Source: Ciborinia camelliae | Taxonomy: Eukaryota > Ascomycota > Leotiomycetes > Helotiales > Sclerotiniaceae | Assembly (NCBI GenBank): GCA_025890175.1 | Contig: JANPYM010000022.1 | Location: forward strand, 250,575 to 314,574 | DNA length: 64,000 nucleotides | Reading direction: 5' to 3' | Part shown: positions 1-12,280 of the stretch, one piece after another | Numbering within the stretch: position 1 is the stretch's first letter | Layout of the letters: every line of letters begins with the position of its first letter | Notes under the pieces: generated by a model | Databases searched by the model: none | What the model was told of the DNA's origin: nothing | What the model saw: the letters and a program-made list of their open reading frames with translations, nothing else | Translations under genes and position numbers: made by a program

Positions 1-640
1 TTTTGTGCAGTTGCTCAACTCAATACGTAGGTAGTAACAGCAAAACACATAGCCATCTAACTTCCATCTCATTCATTCTACCCTCCTTCCCAATTCATTT
101 ATCCTCTCCCTATACCCTTCCGAAAAAGCACATCTCTTCCAAAATTGTGGGCCATATTTTGACGAGAAAAAAAGGGGTTTGGACTTAAAGCGAGACGAAC
201 AAATCCAACAAACTGCAGGCCCAAGGCACACAATGTATCGTACATTTATAAGTTCCCAGTGTGATGATCAAAGCTGTCATAACATCACTGCTACTACTAA
301 AAAGTGATTAAATAAGAGAAGAACAGGATTAAATACCATATACATTTGTTACATAATTGTCCGGGGCCATGAAACTTAGGATCGATGCCTGAGAGAACTG
401 ATCCGCATCCTTGAGATACGGGAATTACAATATTCCTCTTAGCAAAATGGATTTTATATAGTGTATACTACTCGAGCATGCCGTCCCCGCAAACTTGGAA
501 AGAGAAATTGCGTATATTGGATTCCTGACACAAGCATGAGATATCATCTTCATCAGTAATCTATTCTACAAAAATATCCACCGGTATCTCATGTATAACG
601 CATCAAGAAATTTCCCCGTTCATCAACGTTCAAAACAACT
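1..640. other. Intergenic, no gene seen
   Basis: I see no supported gene here. Short open frames exist but lack coherent protein character. The segment lies downstream of the decayed TPP-enzyme gene that ends at 641. Confidence 0.5.
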
Positions 641-1350
641 CTACCACTGCACTTCGTTGCTGATGACTTTCTTCGCGGCTTCATCTAGGATTCTTTTTAA
701 TTCATCGGTGGTAATAACCTCAACGGTGTGCAAGGCCCCTTTAAGACCCCCTTTCAGGAAGCCGAAATTCTCGCTAGGAGCGACTTTGCTTATATCACTA
801 TAATCGGGTGATGGATTGTTCTCAAAAAATATACATACATAATCATTGTTTGAGGTCCTCGAGCCAATAACTTCCGAGTGAACTAGTTGATGAAATTAAC
901 GTGATGCATTCCATCCTACAAGTGTACCGAGTTGGGTCATAGTTACGCAACCATCTCCCATCCACTAGCCATGTGCTGGGAGAAAAAGAAAAACGAAAAA
1001 TCTCGTAGTATTGTGGCATTCAATGGATCGACATCAAACTGATAAAATAACGTTATTTAGCATCATCTGGTGAAGCATTGCGGAAGGTATCCACCACACA
1101 TCGCAGTCATGAACGAGTATCATATGCGCCTCCGTGACAAGAATAGTTTCTTTTTTCCCTGGTAGCCGGTTATGAGAAGTGGTGAACTGGCTCGTAATAA
1201 TGTTTCGATAGCAGATTCGGGCAATAAACCAGGCGAGATTATAATTGGATTATATTCTTCCATATCCTACTCCGTCGACATCAAATTCTCTACCATAACT
1301 TCCCTCGTCCTAGAGAAATACACAGGACCCTTCGGATCATCATTCGCAAA
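641..1350 (-). pseudogene. Decayed TPP-dependent enzyme (acetolactate synthase-like)
   Basis: Reading the minus strand across frames recovers collinear pieces of a thiamine-pyrophosphate enzyme of the IlvB/acetolactate synthase type. Around 1350-1300 a segment reads DPKGPVYFSRTREVM, close to the family's DPKGPVYL...REVM motif. It is interrupted by an in-frame TAG (1268-1270) and later a TGA (1120-1122). Near 1120-1090 another frame gives HDCDVWWIP, the family's DCDVPWIP. Near 1050 another gives FDVDPLNATI, the family's DVDP motif. From about 890 to the stop at 641-643 an open C-terminal stretch carries NPSPDYSDISKVA, typical of the end of the TPP-binding domain. The central and PP domains that should lie between are missing, and no N-terminal half was found upstream. 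At least two stops, frame changes and a large internal deletion make it non-functional. The family is clear from motifs; the exact substrate is not. Confidence 0.75.
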
Positions 1351-1724
1351 CTTAGGGTTAGGGTAACCTTAAGTAATTCTCTTTTGTATGTCCTTGAATC
1401 ATCGCGTCAATAAGATTGAGAGTTAGATGATCAGAATATGAATATGCTTGTACGCCAAACTATTCTTAATTTAATACAGCATGGACTTGAGAACACCAGA
1501 TACAGGATATATCCACCAGAGCATCGAAGAATGCATCGGATACCATGGCTAGCAACTTTTCGATTTTCTTAACGATCCATGGAATTGATCCCAACGTCCA
1601 TTTCTTTTGATTCCATCTAAAGAACCAATTGAAATTCAAAAACGGATTGCTCAAAATGAAATAAATCCCCATCCGAAATGCACAACTTTGCACCCCTCCG
1701 GCCCCTTTCTAAACCTATCTATGT
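1351..1724. other. Intergenic, 3' side of transporter gene
   Basis: A minus-strand frame at 1466-1693 (75 codons) is open but unrecognised. It lies directly downstream of the Dal5-type gene, so it is probably 3' UTR or spacer. Two TTAGGG units at 1351-1363 are too few to be a telomere relic. Confidence 0.4.
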
Positions 1725-3471
1725 CTACAAAGAATAAAGTGTAGTCTCTTTCGCCCCGTTTGCTCTCAGCTTTCTATTGTGGTACACAGACAACAAGCCA
1801 TAGAGAATGCAGGCCCCTGCGCAAATACACATAGCCCCAATGCAGATAGAATAGCCCGTATGATAAAATGGAGCATCTGTAGCCAAAAAGGCAAACGTCG
1901 CAACAATGCCACCAGAGTTACCGAATCCAATCATCCAAGCCGTGCCGATTGCTCTTTCAACATGACCTTGTAGATTCATTACATACCAACAAACAACAGC
2001 AATACCTGCTGTGAAGACACCCATTGCAACGAGACAAATCCCGGCGTATTCGGCGGAAAAGGAATGGTGGACGGTCATCAGGATGGCGAGGCCGACAATT
2101 GCGAGACTGAGACCGAATGCGATGAATGGCCAACGAAGTTTTAGGCGGTCTGATGCGTAGGCTGTGATTAGACAGAGTACGAGGGCGGCAGCGAAGGGTG
2201 GCACGGTATGGAGTTGGGTTTGGACGACAGAATATCCGTATGTCTTGATGATTGTGGGCGTGAAGTATGCGAAAGAGTAGATTGGAACAACAACGCCTGC
2301 AACGAACCGTTAGTCACTATCAATAGATATTAGAGAAAGAAGGACATACAAAAATACATAACGCCACCAAGAACGTTCTTGAGACTTTTGAAAAACTTCA
2401 AAATATCACCGGTGGTGATAGTTTGATCCTTGTCAATACCACCCACTCTGTCAATGACGAACCTTCTTTCCTCTTCAGTCAACCACTTTGCATCCTCGGG
2501 AAAGTCTGTTACGAGGAAGAACGCAGAGAAACCGATAAGAACAGTGAGGACACCTTCCAGGATAAATATCCATTGCCAATTATGCAATCCACGAAGACCG
2601 TCCATTTTTTGAATGGCGCTGGCAAGAAGACCTCCAAATGCACTGGCAGTGAGGACCGAACACCAGTAAACAGTGAAACGCTGTAGTGACTCCTCCCGCT
2701 TATACCAGATACTAATTAAATAAAAGCCTAGATGAACCAGAGTTAGTCACTTAAAGCCCTGTTGAGTTCGCTGGATATGCGTACTTCCGGGGAAAATGCC
2801 AGCCTCACAGAGGCCAAGGAAGAATCTGGTAGCGAGAAGCCCACTGTAGCTTGTGACTATGAATTGATGTTAGAATATTTGACAAGTAAATTAGCTTAAT
2901 ATTCCAATCATACCAAAGCCTTGAGCAAACATGATGATACCAAAAGCAAGAATACATCCCGATACTGTTTGATGTCAGAAGCCGTAATAAACATGTTAAG
3001 GTAGTGAAGTCATACGCCATATGTGAGGTTTAAATCTTTTCATAAAGATGTTGGAAGGTATCTCAAAGAGAACATAAGGGACGAAGAAGATGCACAAGGC
3101 TACATTTCGCTGGTTGCCGACGAGCTTCAGGTCTTTTGGCAAACGCATTGTCAAGGCATTGGATATATTGACACTGTGAGGCTCAAGGGTCAATAATATC
3201 GCAATTAGCTCGCAGCTTATGACACACACCGATCAAGAAATGCTGCCAGATAAATGATGAATAGCATAGGTAGCAATCGTCGATCAATCTTCCTCACCAG
3301 AGCCTTCTCATTGATTGTTGAGTATTGAGCTGGAGATGACAAAGCATCATCGCTCAGCGAATCCTGTATTACATCCTCACCAGACTTCTGCCTTGCGATG
3401 CTATGCCTCTGTTCTAAATGGTGTGATGCCAATATGTGAGTAGGGTTATCTCGAGACGCAAGTGAAGACAT
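1725..3471 (-). CDS. MFS transporter, Dal5/anion:cation symporter family
   Basis: Predicted plasma-membrane permease of the major facilitator superfamily, Dal5 (allantoate/nicotinate-type) subfamily, probably importing an organic anion or vitamin by proton symport. Six exons splice in frame to 490 residues: 3230-3471, 3016-3173, 2914-2964, 2785-2856, 2350-2727 and 1725-2296. The introns are 51-57 nt with GT...AG ends. Family evidence: FLDRVNISNA after the first exon, KRFKPHIW at the TM2/3 loop, RFFLGLCEAGIFPG in TM4 and FGGLLASAI in TM5, then six more hydrophobic segments and a charged C-terminal tail. The ~70-residue hydrophilic N-terminus is normal for the family. The start at 3471 is the first in-frame ATG. 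The 3' end faces the decayed TPP-enzyme gene, also on the minus strand. The substrate cannot be read from sequence. Confidence 0.9.
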
Positions 3472-6322
3472 GAAGTACTAACCATGAAGATTCATTTTAA
3501 TTGCTGTCTATCAGTTTTGTAATGAGACTGCAAATCAATATAATGATGCACAAGCAGAAAAAAAGGATGTAGGTTTCGAACAATCTTGGAATAATCAAGA
3601 GATGGGACAAGACTTTAACCAGATCTTTTGGAAGGCCATATGGCAATCAAGGTAGACACGCGTTTGTTCCGTAATATTATATGGAGAGTTACATTGGATG
3701 CTATGTGATTATCTACATTGTGGCGGTTCAAAGATAGATATGTGGTGTTTTGAATCATATCTAGATGGGGCAGGAAGAAATTCTGGGGTGGCAAACGTAG
3801 CACGATGTAACTTCAGGGGAACCGAACCTTGGCTTCCCGCACACAGCGAATAGAATGTTAAGAAGATAATGCAATGTTTAGGAATACGTAGTAATGCTAA
3901 GTGTATATGGATGTTAAACCTTGCTCTTATTTGCTTTGTCATCCCCACGGTGGTAATAGATGAAGAGAATGGACGTGGGGTATGGAAGAATGCCGTTGGC
4001 TTAGCTATAACCTAAATTCCAGATAATTAACGTTTAGTATCTCATCCGATTTACGGTGCCACTTCGATATTATATGCATTGTTATCCTGTCGCCTTCCGC
4101 GTTTTATCTGGGCTCTGTTGTGTGACCCAAATATCTGGTGATGGAGACCCCACACACGGAGACTTTTTATCTTAATCTTTGTAGCACACGATGTTCCAAT
4201 CTATCATACCATACCATACACCGTTTAGCCGGCGTTAAAAAGTTAGAATTCCAATGATTGACGTCGAATTTTCAGCTCGTTGCAACATCATGCTTAGGGA
4301 TCATGCTGCTGTTCATGTGGAGCGAATGTGCGAATGTGCAGATGGGTACTTCGGAGGAGAGGAAACTGGGCAGTAGTGTGTCTTGTTAAAGTGACAAATA
4401 TAGGCCGAACGTGCGGGGACCCCTGACTTGCGTCTACTCTGGAGGTAGCATATCGATCTCCAAATTTAGCCGAATCATTACCCAATCATCCTACTGTTAG
4501 CAATTTTTGGGTAATTGTTTTAATTAATCCTCAGCGTTAGAAATATGTATGTAAGTTTAGTACCATCGGGAATTTGATTTCAAATCCGTCACTAATATAT
4601 CCCGGTGCACCGGTATCCAAAAATCTGGAACTCGGGGTACGCGAAAAGATATCCCTAATACTAACGCACCCAACGATTAGTTCTTCTCTGCGGTCTTTCT
4701 ACCCTATTACTAATCCAAGATACAACCTAACAACTTCTATCTACAACCACCGAAGTCTCCACAGACTTCATCTGCGTATACTTCCCACCCCTCACCTTCT
4801 AAGCCTCGAAACGCAATGCAAAAGTAAATTCAGTTCGCGCGGCATCAATAGTGCTCGTGCTAATACTCTAATGCTGACTGGAGATTATCTGGATCTGGAA
4901 GAGAGGGAAGTAACTATACACTTGGGTTTGAGATATAAAAAATGCGTATATGATTGGGGTGAACGGAGATCTGGGTTCGATTGTATCGGATGGGAGTAGA
5001 GATATCAGGAAGCCACATGCGGGTGATTGCACAGCAGCCCAGGTTTGGCTCGACCCAGTTTTGGTTCAATGCGGCGAGAGTGTAAAAGCCTAAGCTGCCA
5101 TTTGTGATTCCATTTCAAAGGCCGCATTGTCCGGGGCTGTAGCTTGAAGCGATGCGGAAACCTCAGATTCGGAAGAAAGGCTATCTCTGATCAAAACATG
5201 GTTGCTGTATCGCTAACCATCTGCATTGTGCGTATGGAAGATGGAACTTTAATGAAGCTTATCTGCCGTCTACTCCACTGAGAGTAGGGTCAGTGTTGCT
5301 TGACAAGATTCTGCCGGCTGATGGCCTGGTGGGCACCCGAAGGGTTGAAAGATCCAAGCTTGTGTTACACACTGAGACGGAGATCAATCCGGAAAATACA
5401 AAAAAAAAATCCCTTCGCCAATATCAAGTATAGAAAGATCACAACAACTGGTTGGATGATGAAGCTTTAGATAAGTTCCGAGGGAAGCACAATTCCATTT
5501 TCCTGAACTTGGACTCCGCGCCTCAAAAGAAGGTTTATAATTCGAGCAGCAAGCAAATATGTTGGAAACTACTTGACGAGGATGACGATGCATTCGATTT
5601 CTCTCAAATAGGCTGCCACAATGTTTTCTGGTGGAATCTTTACGAAACAGAATTTGAGGGTGAACCAAATCCGTGTTGGAATCATCTTAAATCGCATCAC
5701 TGGTATGCCAGACGCATTCAAACGCATTGGTATATGCAATATCCTAGATAACTTCGTAACACACAGGGAGGTCGTTCAAAGAAGGAAAACACATCGTATA
5801 TAATATGATGGATTGGGCTTTAGGGTTTGAATATTTCCCACGATGTTGTGGGACGTTGAAATCAAGAAGCAGGCAGGCAAAAAGAGTATGTTAATATCGA
5901 TCTTAGGGATTGGATTGTTTGTCCAAACAAATTAAGACAATAGAGCAAGTCTGTTCGTATTGTTCCTGCTGGATCCGGATAACAAAGAAAGCTTTGTATG
6001 GTATAATTCAATCGATTGTCTTGATCAATCAAGTCTGAGCAAATGGGAATTATGATATATATGATTACTTATGATTCGTTAGTCATTCATCATTGTACTG
6101 AAAATTCCAGCTAGCTATGTTGTCGGTCAAACGGCACTTGACGGCTTATCGATAAGAGGACCCCTGAACACCTTCCATTTCGGTTCGGCAATGACTCTTC
6201 AAAAATAACAATCCAACAAACTGGGGGGTTGTAATCAATGTCAGATTCTTCTTTCAACATCTTCCATTTATGTCTTCATAATCCCTTCAATTATCTGGCA
6301 CCCCGGCCAGCAATAATCCGCC
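3472..6322. other. Long intergenic region with one weak coding candidate
   Basis: 2.85 kb upstream of both flanking genes, which are divergently transcribed, so it should hold both promoters. Open frames at 4574-4999 (+) and 3615-3948 (-) look non-coding by composition. The only stretch with protein-like character is 5432-5751 (+), listed separately. Confidence 0.4.
5432..5751 (+). pseudogene. Possible exon or gene relic, unknown product
   Basis: A plus-strand frame stays open for about 106 codons and is rich in W, D, E, N and H, with acidic runs such as LLDEDDDAFDFSQIG and a cluster NVFWWNLYETEFEGEPNPCW. It has no ATG near its beginning. A possible 3' splice site (GTATAG) sits just before it at 5426-5431, but I found no convincing upstream exon. 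It could be the last exon of an unannotated gene, a relic, or chance. No family recognised. Confidence 0.22.
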
Positions 6323-7880
6323 ATGTCTGCGGATATCCCGCGGACTGAAAACCTCATGTCCTCCACCACGAACTCTAATAATGAAAACCCCACCAACCCC
6401 TCATCCCCAGCTGCGGTCGGTGACCACTTGCGCGCGAGAACGAACACGGCGGAAATTGATAGTACGATTATCCATCCAGGAAGTGTGAAGATCAATGTTA
6501 CGGGGGCATTTATAGTCGATCAGGATTCTGCTTCGCCCAAAGAATTGAATGTGAACGAGAGGAATTATGATACCAAGGATATCCGATTACCGAATCATAC
6601 GGCGGTTGTCAGTCATATTGCTGTAGATGTATGGTCCCATTTCCCTGGATTGTGCCCGTGGCCTGCGATAAATATACTGACATGTATTAGATTGGGGGTT
6701 CTTTGGCTAAACTCGTATACTTCTCAAGGGAGGCGCATTCGCGCGAACCAGGCGGGCGGCTCAATTTCATGAACTTTGAGACTGATCGCATAGATGATTG
6801 TGTAGAGTTTATGAAACAGCTTCAGGTTAAGCAACAGAAACTCAATGGATCGAGACCAGGGGATTTATGTGTAATGGCAACGGGTGGAGGGGCATACAAG
6901 TATTATGATAAGATCAAGGAAGCTTTGGGTGTGGATGTTATACGGGAAGATGAGATGGAATGCTTGATCATTGGTACATCTATTCTCCCTTAAAAGATAT
7001 GTCTACAACGCTAACAGAGGAGCAATCTGCAGGTCTCGATTTCTTCATCACCGAAATACCTCGCGAAGTATTTACATATAGTGAAAGAGACCCAATGCAT
7101 TTCACCTCGCCCAGTCCGGACATCTACCCATACCTCCTAGTCAATATAGGAAGTGGTGTATCCATGATAAAAGTATCAGGACCACGCGAGTACCAACGAG
7201 TTGGCGGAACATCGCTTGGCGGGGGCACACTCTGGGGACTGCTCTCCCTCCTCACGGGCGCACGAACCTTCGACGATATGCTCGGCATGGCCGAACGAGG
7301 TGACAATGCCAAAGTCGACATGTTAGTCGGCGATATATACGGCGCTGACTATGGCAAAATAGGCCTCAAAAGCAGCACAATAGCAAGTTCCTTCGGCAAA
7401 GTGTTTCGCATGAAACGAGAAGCGGAACGATTAGCCGAAGACTCAGGAGGACAAAACAACAGCAAAGAACCTTCCAGTTCCTCCCATAATAACGAAGAAC
7501 CCCCATTTTCCCATGAAGATGTCTCCCGTTCGCTACTCTACGCAATATCCAACAACATTGGGCAAATCGCGTACTTGCAATCGGAAAAACATTCCTTGTC
7601 GACGATATATTTTGGGGGCAGTTTCATCAGGGGTCATAGGCAAACGATTAATACATTGAGTTATGCAATCAAATTTTGGAGTAATGGGGAGAAGAAGGCC
7701 ATGTTTTTGAGACATGAAGGGTATTTGGGGAGCGTGGGGGCATTTTTGAAGAGAAAACCAGAAGGATGGGGAAGGAGGATGAGTTTTGAAGAGGGAGGTG
7801 GAGGGGAGGGGGGAGTGAAGGATATTGGGGAAGAACTGAAGGCTTTGAGGAGGGAGGCATCCAACAAGGGGGGGGAGTAA
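6323..7880 (+). CDS. Pantothenate kinase (eukaryotic PanK)
   Basis: Phosphorylates pantothenate with ATP, the first and usually rate-limiting step of coenzyme A synthesis, in the cytosol. Three exons, 6323-6628, 6691-6973 and 7033-7880, join to 478 residues. Motifs of the type II (eukaryotic) family: HPGSVKINVTGAFIVD at ~49-64, the phosphate-binding IGGSLAKLVYFSR at ~103 (its first codon opens exon 2), CVMATGGGAYKYYDKI at ~162, LLVNIGSGVSMIKV at ~230 and the signature YQRVGGTSLGGGTLWGL at ~249. YFGGSFIRGH lies near the C-terminus. The ATG at 6323 has a good context (CCGCC before it). A Ser/Asn/Glu-rich insert at ~375-395 and a glycine-rich tail are species-specific additions. The last ~200 nt of the coding strand become strongly G-rich. 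Single-copy and essential in most fungi. Confidence 0.95.
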
Positions 7881-8994
7881 GTGGATGGATGGATGGATGG
7901 TTGGGATATGGAATCGGGTTCTTCACACTAGCGATTTGGGATAGAACTTTGGTAGATTGGGGATGCCAGCGACCTTGCGCGAGTGGGAATCATGCACCCG
8001 GAGCCGGATGTGCCCTAGCCTTACGGACGAAAAAAAGTTTCCTTTCCAAGATGACTCTCCTTTCCTTTCCTTTTCTTTCCTTTCCTTTACGTTATGTTAC
8101 GTCACTTGAGTCGTCGATACCTAACTCCCTCCCTATCTACCGTAGTAACACTCACTATTGTTTATGGGACCCGGAACAAAAGACAGTTGGGTGCGGCTGG
8201 CGGGCTGGCTGGCTGGATGGCTACTAGCTGAGTTGGATGAATAAGGCTAGGAATCAAAATAAATTTAGATTTTTCTTTGGATTATGTTGTGTTGTGTTGA
8301 ATGCTTGTTTGAGGCGTGGGTATTAGGTAGGTATTCGGTAGATGGATGGATAGGTACTAATAGATGTACTCAATGAATGTCTAACTTGACGTTGTACAAA
8401 TATTCCAGGTTGGTTGGTATTCATATTTACTTTTTTGGGGGGCGGGCATTCACTCACTTACTCGACTATATTGGTGTATTTGTGTATTTGTACACCCGGT
8501 CCACCAATATCAATGTCCTCTGAGAAATGAAACTTGGATGTGAGATATTGGATGTGAGATATGAATCAACATCATAGCAAACAAACATCACAGTCTATCT
8601 AGATGCGAGATATTGAATTTGAGTTTGAGACATCCATCCGTGGGTTAGATAGAGAGATACCTAGGTTAGTTTGGTTTGGTTTGGTTCATTACTCATTACT
8701 CATTACTCATAACTGGATGAATGGATGGATAAATGGATGGATGGATGAGAGAATCAATAAATCCGTAGTTCCTAATCCTAAACCTGATGTCTACATAGGT
8801 ATTCTTACCAATATGAATGATGGATATGATGGATATGATAGAGATGATAGAGATGGATCTAGAGATCATCCTCCTTCCGTATCCCACGAGAGTCACCCAA
8901 GCCACGCAAGCTACGCAAGCTACCCACACGCCCATACCATCGAGCTTAAAAAGCCACGAGGAAATCATCCGAAGCATGCATATATTCCAAGCAA
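7881..8994. other. Intergenic, repeat-rich spacer between convergent genes
   Basis: Lies between two convergent 3' ends. It holds GGAT runs at 7882-7902, a pyrimidine tract at 8056-8090 (repeats of TTTCC), GGCTGGCT at 8204-8220, TCATTAC repeats at 8685-8712, GATGGAT runs at 8716-8750, and ~9-10-bp direct repeats at 8815-8870 and 8900-8925. Open frames here encode repeats only. Confidence 0.6.
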
Positions 8995-10709
8995 CTAACC
9001 GGCCAAAAATCTTCCACCGCCGACTTCCCTTTCCCTGCTCTCTCTCGAATCCTTCCTATTCCCATCTCTCACGCTACCGTTCCCCCCATCCACACTCCCC
9101 TCCCTCGATTCCCCGCCCTTCAAACTCGATTCTTTATTATCTCTTCTGGTTTTCGCCCCGGCCTTCAAGACATCCCACCTATTCCTATACTTCGTGACCG
9201 TCTCCCGCAACTTTTCATTTTCGCGGAAGAGTCTCTCGTTTTCTTTATTTCTGATCCTCGTCTCTTCTTCCAGCTCGATAACTCTCCTCTTGATCGTTTC
9301 ATCACTTGGTCCGCCGCCGCCTGGATTCCTATCATCGGGGCGCATGAGGCGTATACTTTCTTGTAAAGCCATACTGCTATTCTGCGCTGCCATTTCGAAA
9401 GCATGCAGTCGATTGCTGAGTTTGTCGATACATTGTTTGAGACTCTTGTTTTCTAAATCGAGTTCCTCGATCCGAACATCTGTTTCCCTACCCGAAATGC
9501 GACGATTTCGTTTGGAATTAATGGGGGGATTGGGCATGGGCGTTTCACGGGCGTCGACAAAATCATCCTCATCGTTAGGATCGGGGAAGAGATCGGGATC
9601 TGCGCTATGCATGGAGGCAGCTAAACGACGTTTTTCCTTTTCTGCAAAGGAGAGAATGTGTGCATATGATACCGTGTGACCAGTGGTGGGGACGACGTAG
9701 AAGGAATCATTGCCAGAATGCCCATCACGAGCAGAGGCACGAAGAGCGGCTTTAGATATGTACTTGGTGAGATCAGGCTCTTCAGTAGGCATTCTTTCTC
9801 TACTTGGTGGTTTACTCTTGCGGGAGGTTGTGAACGGTACCTCTGGTGACCTGGGAGACGAATCTGTTTCCGAGAATAGAGGCAAGCCTGCGAAAGCTAA
9901 AGGGGCTGATAACTTATACACGACACTATTGAAGGCACTGTAGAATTTAGAGAAGCCCTCATCGTGAGCAATCTCACGAGACGATTTGGGCGCAGCGACC
10001 GCAGATGTTCGTGATGTCGAGGTTTGAGGGTCTACTTTCTTTTGAGTAGGCTGAGGTGGAACCCAGCTGGGCTTAGACGTTGCGTGTTCTGGAATGGATG
10101 GAACTTTCGGTCGTTTGCTGACCTCTCGGCGTCCATCAATACTGCCTGGAGCCTGTAGAGAGGATATACTTGGAGAAAGGGCCTGGCGACTATGACTTGA
10201 GCGTATACCTCTTGCAGAAGCTAGATTACTGGCGATAGAAGAAGAAAGTTCGCGCGGTGGGAGGCGTCTGGGGGTTTGCGAGCTTGGGACATTTCGAGAG
10301 GTGGATGCACGAGGGCCAAGGTCTGATTTCGAAACGCGCAATTCTGCTACGGCTGCAGATGTTGATACTGATTTCTCCGTGGCCGTTTTAACTTCTGTTT
10401 CGTTCGCGCTCGGAGTTACAGGATGCTCCGTAGGGTATCGAAGGAGTTCCGAGAGTCGCTGGTGATGTTGTTCTAGGAGCCTTAAAGTCCTCAAAGCTTC
10501 TGCGCTTCCAGTTCCCGATGCAGCTTTTGCAAACTCTCCTGCAGCCAGTGCATGTTCACTTATTGCGACAGTTGTATCTGAGCTTTGCGTCGCAATCACT
10601 GCAGCGCGAGCATGGTCATGGGCCTATATGGATGAATTATTAGTTAAAGAGAGGGGATTATGATGTTGGAATAATGCGAACATACCAGAGCCAAGGAGGA
10701 AGCTTCCAT
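8995..10709 (-). CDS. MIT-domain-like, coiled-coil protein
   Basis: Two exons (10686-10709 and 8995-10623; 62-nt intron) give 550 residues. The first exon supplies only MEASSLAL; splicing restores a helical N-terminus AHDHARAAVIATQ...SEHALAAGEFAKAA...EALRTLRLLEQHH...LLRYP (residues ~9-75). This resembles an MIT (microtubule interacting and trafficking) three-helix bundle, which binds ESCRT-III-type tails. A long Ser/Pro/Arg-rich disordered stretch follows. Two charged coiled-coil segments lie at ~388-430 (RIEELDLENKSLKQCIDKL) and ~450-500 (RRVIELEEETRIRNKENERL). The tail is Gly/Arg/Ser-rich. No catalytic motif is seen. A scaffold or adaptor role in endosomal or vacuolar traffic is inference from the MIT resemblance. 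The G-rich coding strand near the stop matches other genes here. Confidence 0.8.
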
Positions 10710-12280
10710 AGTAACTAAGTTTATGGATATATTTTTATGATAGTGTTAGCCTGTGAGATCTTCAAAGATAATGTCATTAAGAGTATTGCTGGATTGTATG
10801 TTAAGAGGTTCGAGGTTTGAGATTGGAGGTTGGAGGTTGGAGGTTGGAGAACGAGGGATAAGGGATAAGGGATAAGGCTGATGCGATCATCAGATAGGTA
10901 CCTAGTAGGCAGGTAGGGGATAGATGAAGCCACCCCGGATAGTCGAAATTGCTTATCTTTCAGGCTAGGTACCCAAGGGGTAGTTCCAGTTTCTACCGCA
11001 AAACGGCCTCGAGCACAAAACCTACTGGGAGCTTATTAGGCACTTCTACTTCAATGATTAACATCAATACCTTACCTTAGGTGAATAGGCAAATTCACAT
11101 CTTTAGCATGATGGATTCATATTAATTAATAAATCGTAAACTACGTCATAAACCAATTAAGGATACTGGTATAAAACGATGGATGGGAATCTGCTAGAAC
11201 ACACTCGAGGCCCTCTTCAGGTAGGATCACTATAATCATAGAGATCTCCAGGCGCTTAAGATGTATAAATTACAGGGCCTATAGGCTTATCTCACTTCAA
11301 ACGATTTCATCCTCCGTACAGTAAGGATGACAGTAACGGTCACAGTAACTCGTACAGAACCCCTCGCTCACAGGAACTCTCACAGGAACTCGCACAGAAA
11401 CTCTCACGGGAACTCTCACAGGAACTCGCACAAGAACTCGCACAGTAATAACTTAAAGAAATGGCATAATTAATGTTATGATTGTGGGGTAAAATACCTA
11501 CCTAGGTACCTAATCCATGAGCTAGCCTAGACTTCCACCTACTACCTCCTACCTAGTAAACCCCTTGCCCCTCCCTACAAAAGAAGACCTGGCGGATGGC
11601 GGAATCATTTGGCGGAAGCAGCTTCAAATCTTGTCTTGCATAATTCGGATTCTCGGCTATCAATGACGTGAGGCATTTACTGCGAGAGCGATGCCGGTGC
11701 AGGTGTGCAGGTGCAGGTGAGTGCAAGCGCAAGTGCAAGCGCAAGTGCAATGGAAGGTGGAATTTTGAATGACAGGCAGGCAGGCTTGCTTGGAAACTTT
11801 CTAGGTGTAACTAGTAAAATAAATTCAGTAGGAACGATGAAGGAGGAGGTAGACTATTTGAAAAGCGCGTTCCTTCAAAATCAATATTTATTTATTTGTT
11901 TATATTTATCAAATCATAACCATATAAAAATCAATTCAAATAAGCTTACCTCAATCTTGATGCGTCATATTATATTGTCAAGTTTCGCAATTGAGAGTAC
12001 AGTACAGTACTCTGCCCTCTAGCCCAGCCCAGCCCAGCCCAGAAACAAGACTTCCATTCCAACCCATCCAATTCCGAATACGCCATCGTATCTTGGCTCG
12101 ATTTCAAACAGTTTGATTCGACATTCAAATCTACCTACTTACTCACAAATTGCACAGTTTACCTTACTCGCATATCAATATCTCGAATTCGAAAGATTGT
12201 CCTCGACCCGTGATCCATCCCTCAGTACATGGTAGATCCTATTTACTCAATCTTCCAGATTCCTGGTTGATTCCCCCGCC
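10710..12280. other. Divergent intergenic region with minisatellites
   Basis: Promoter space between two divergent genes. Contains GGAGGTT and GGGATAA tandem runs (10818-10876), the CACAGGAACT minisatellite (11336-11450), a GTGCAGGTGCAAGC-type repeat (11690-11750) and CCCAG repeats (12020-12042). No gene seen. ORFs at 11553-11750 and 11705-12022 are repeat-driven. Confidence 0.55.
11336..11450. repeat. Minisatellite, ~14-bp CTCACAGGAACTCG units
   Basis: About eight imperfect copies of a 12-14-bp unit (variants of CTCACAGGAACT and CTCGCACAGAAACT) run head to tail. They lie in the divergent promoter region between the MIT-like and GRAM genes. Confidence 0.85.

Noticed and set aside
1351..1363. 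TTAGGGTTAGGG as an interstitial telomere
   Set aside because: Only two units, inside an ordinary sequence context; chance is likely.
4574..4999. 141-codon plus-strand open frame
   Set aside because: No family features, atypical composition, no conserved-looking motifs and no splice context.
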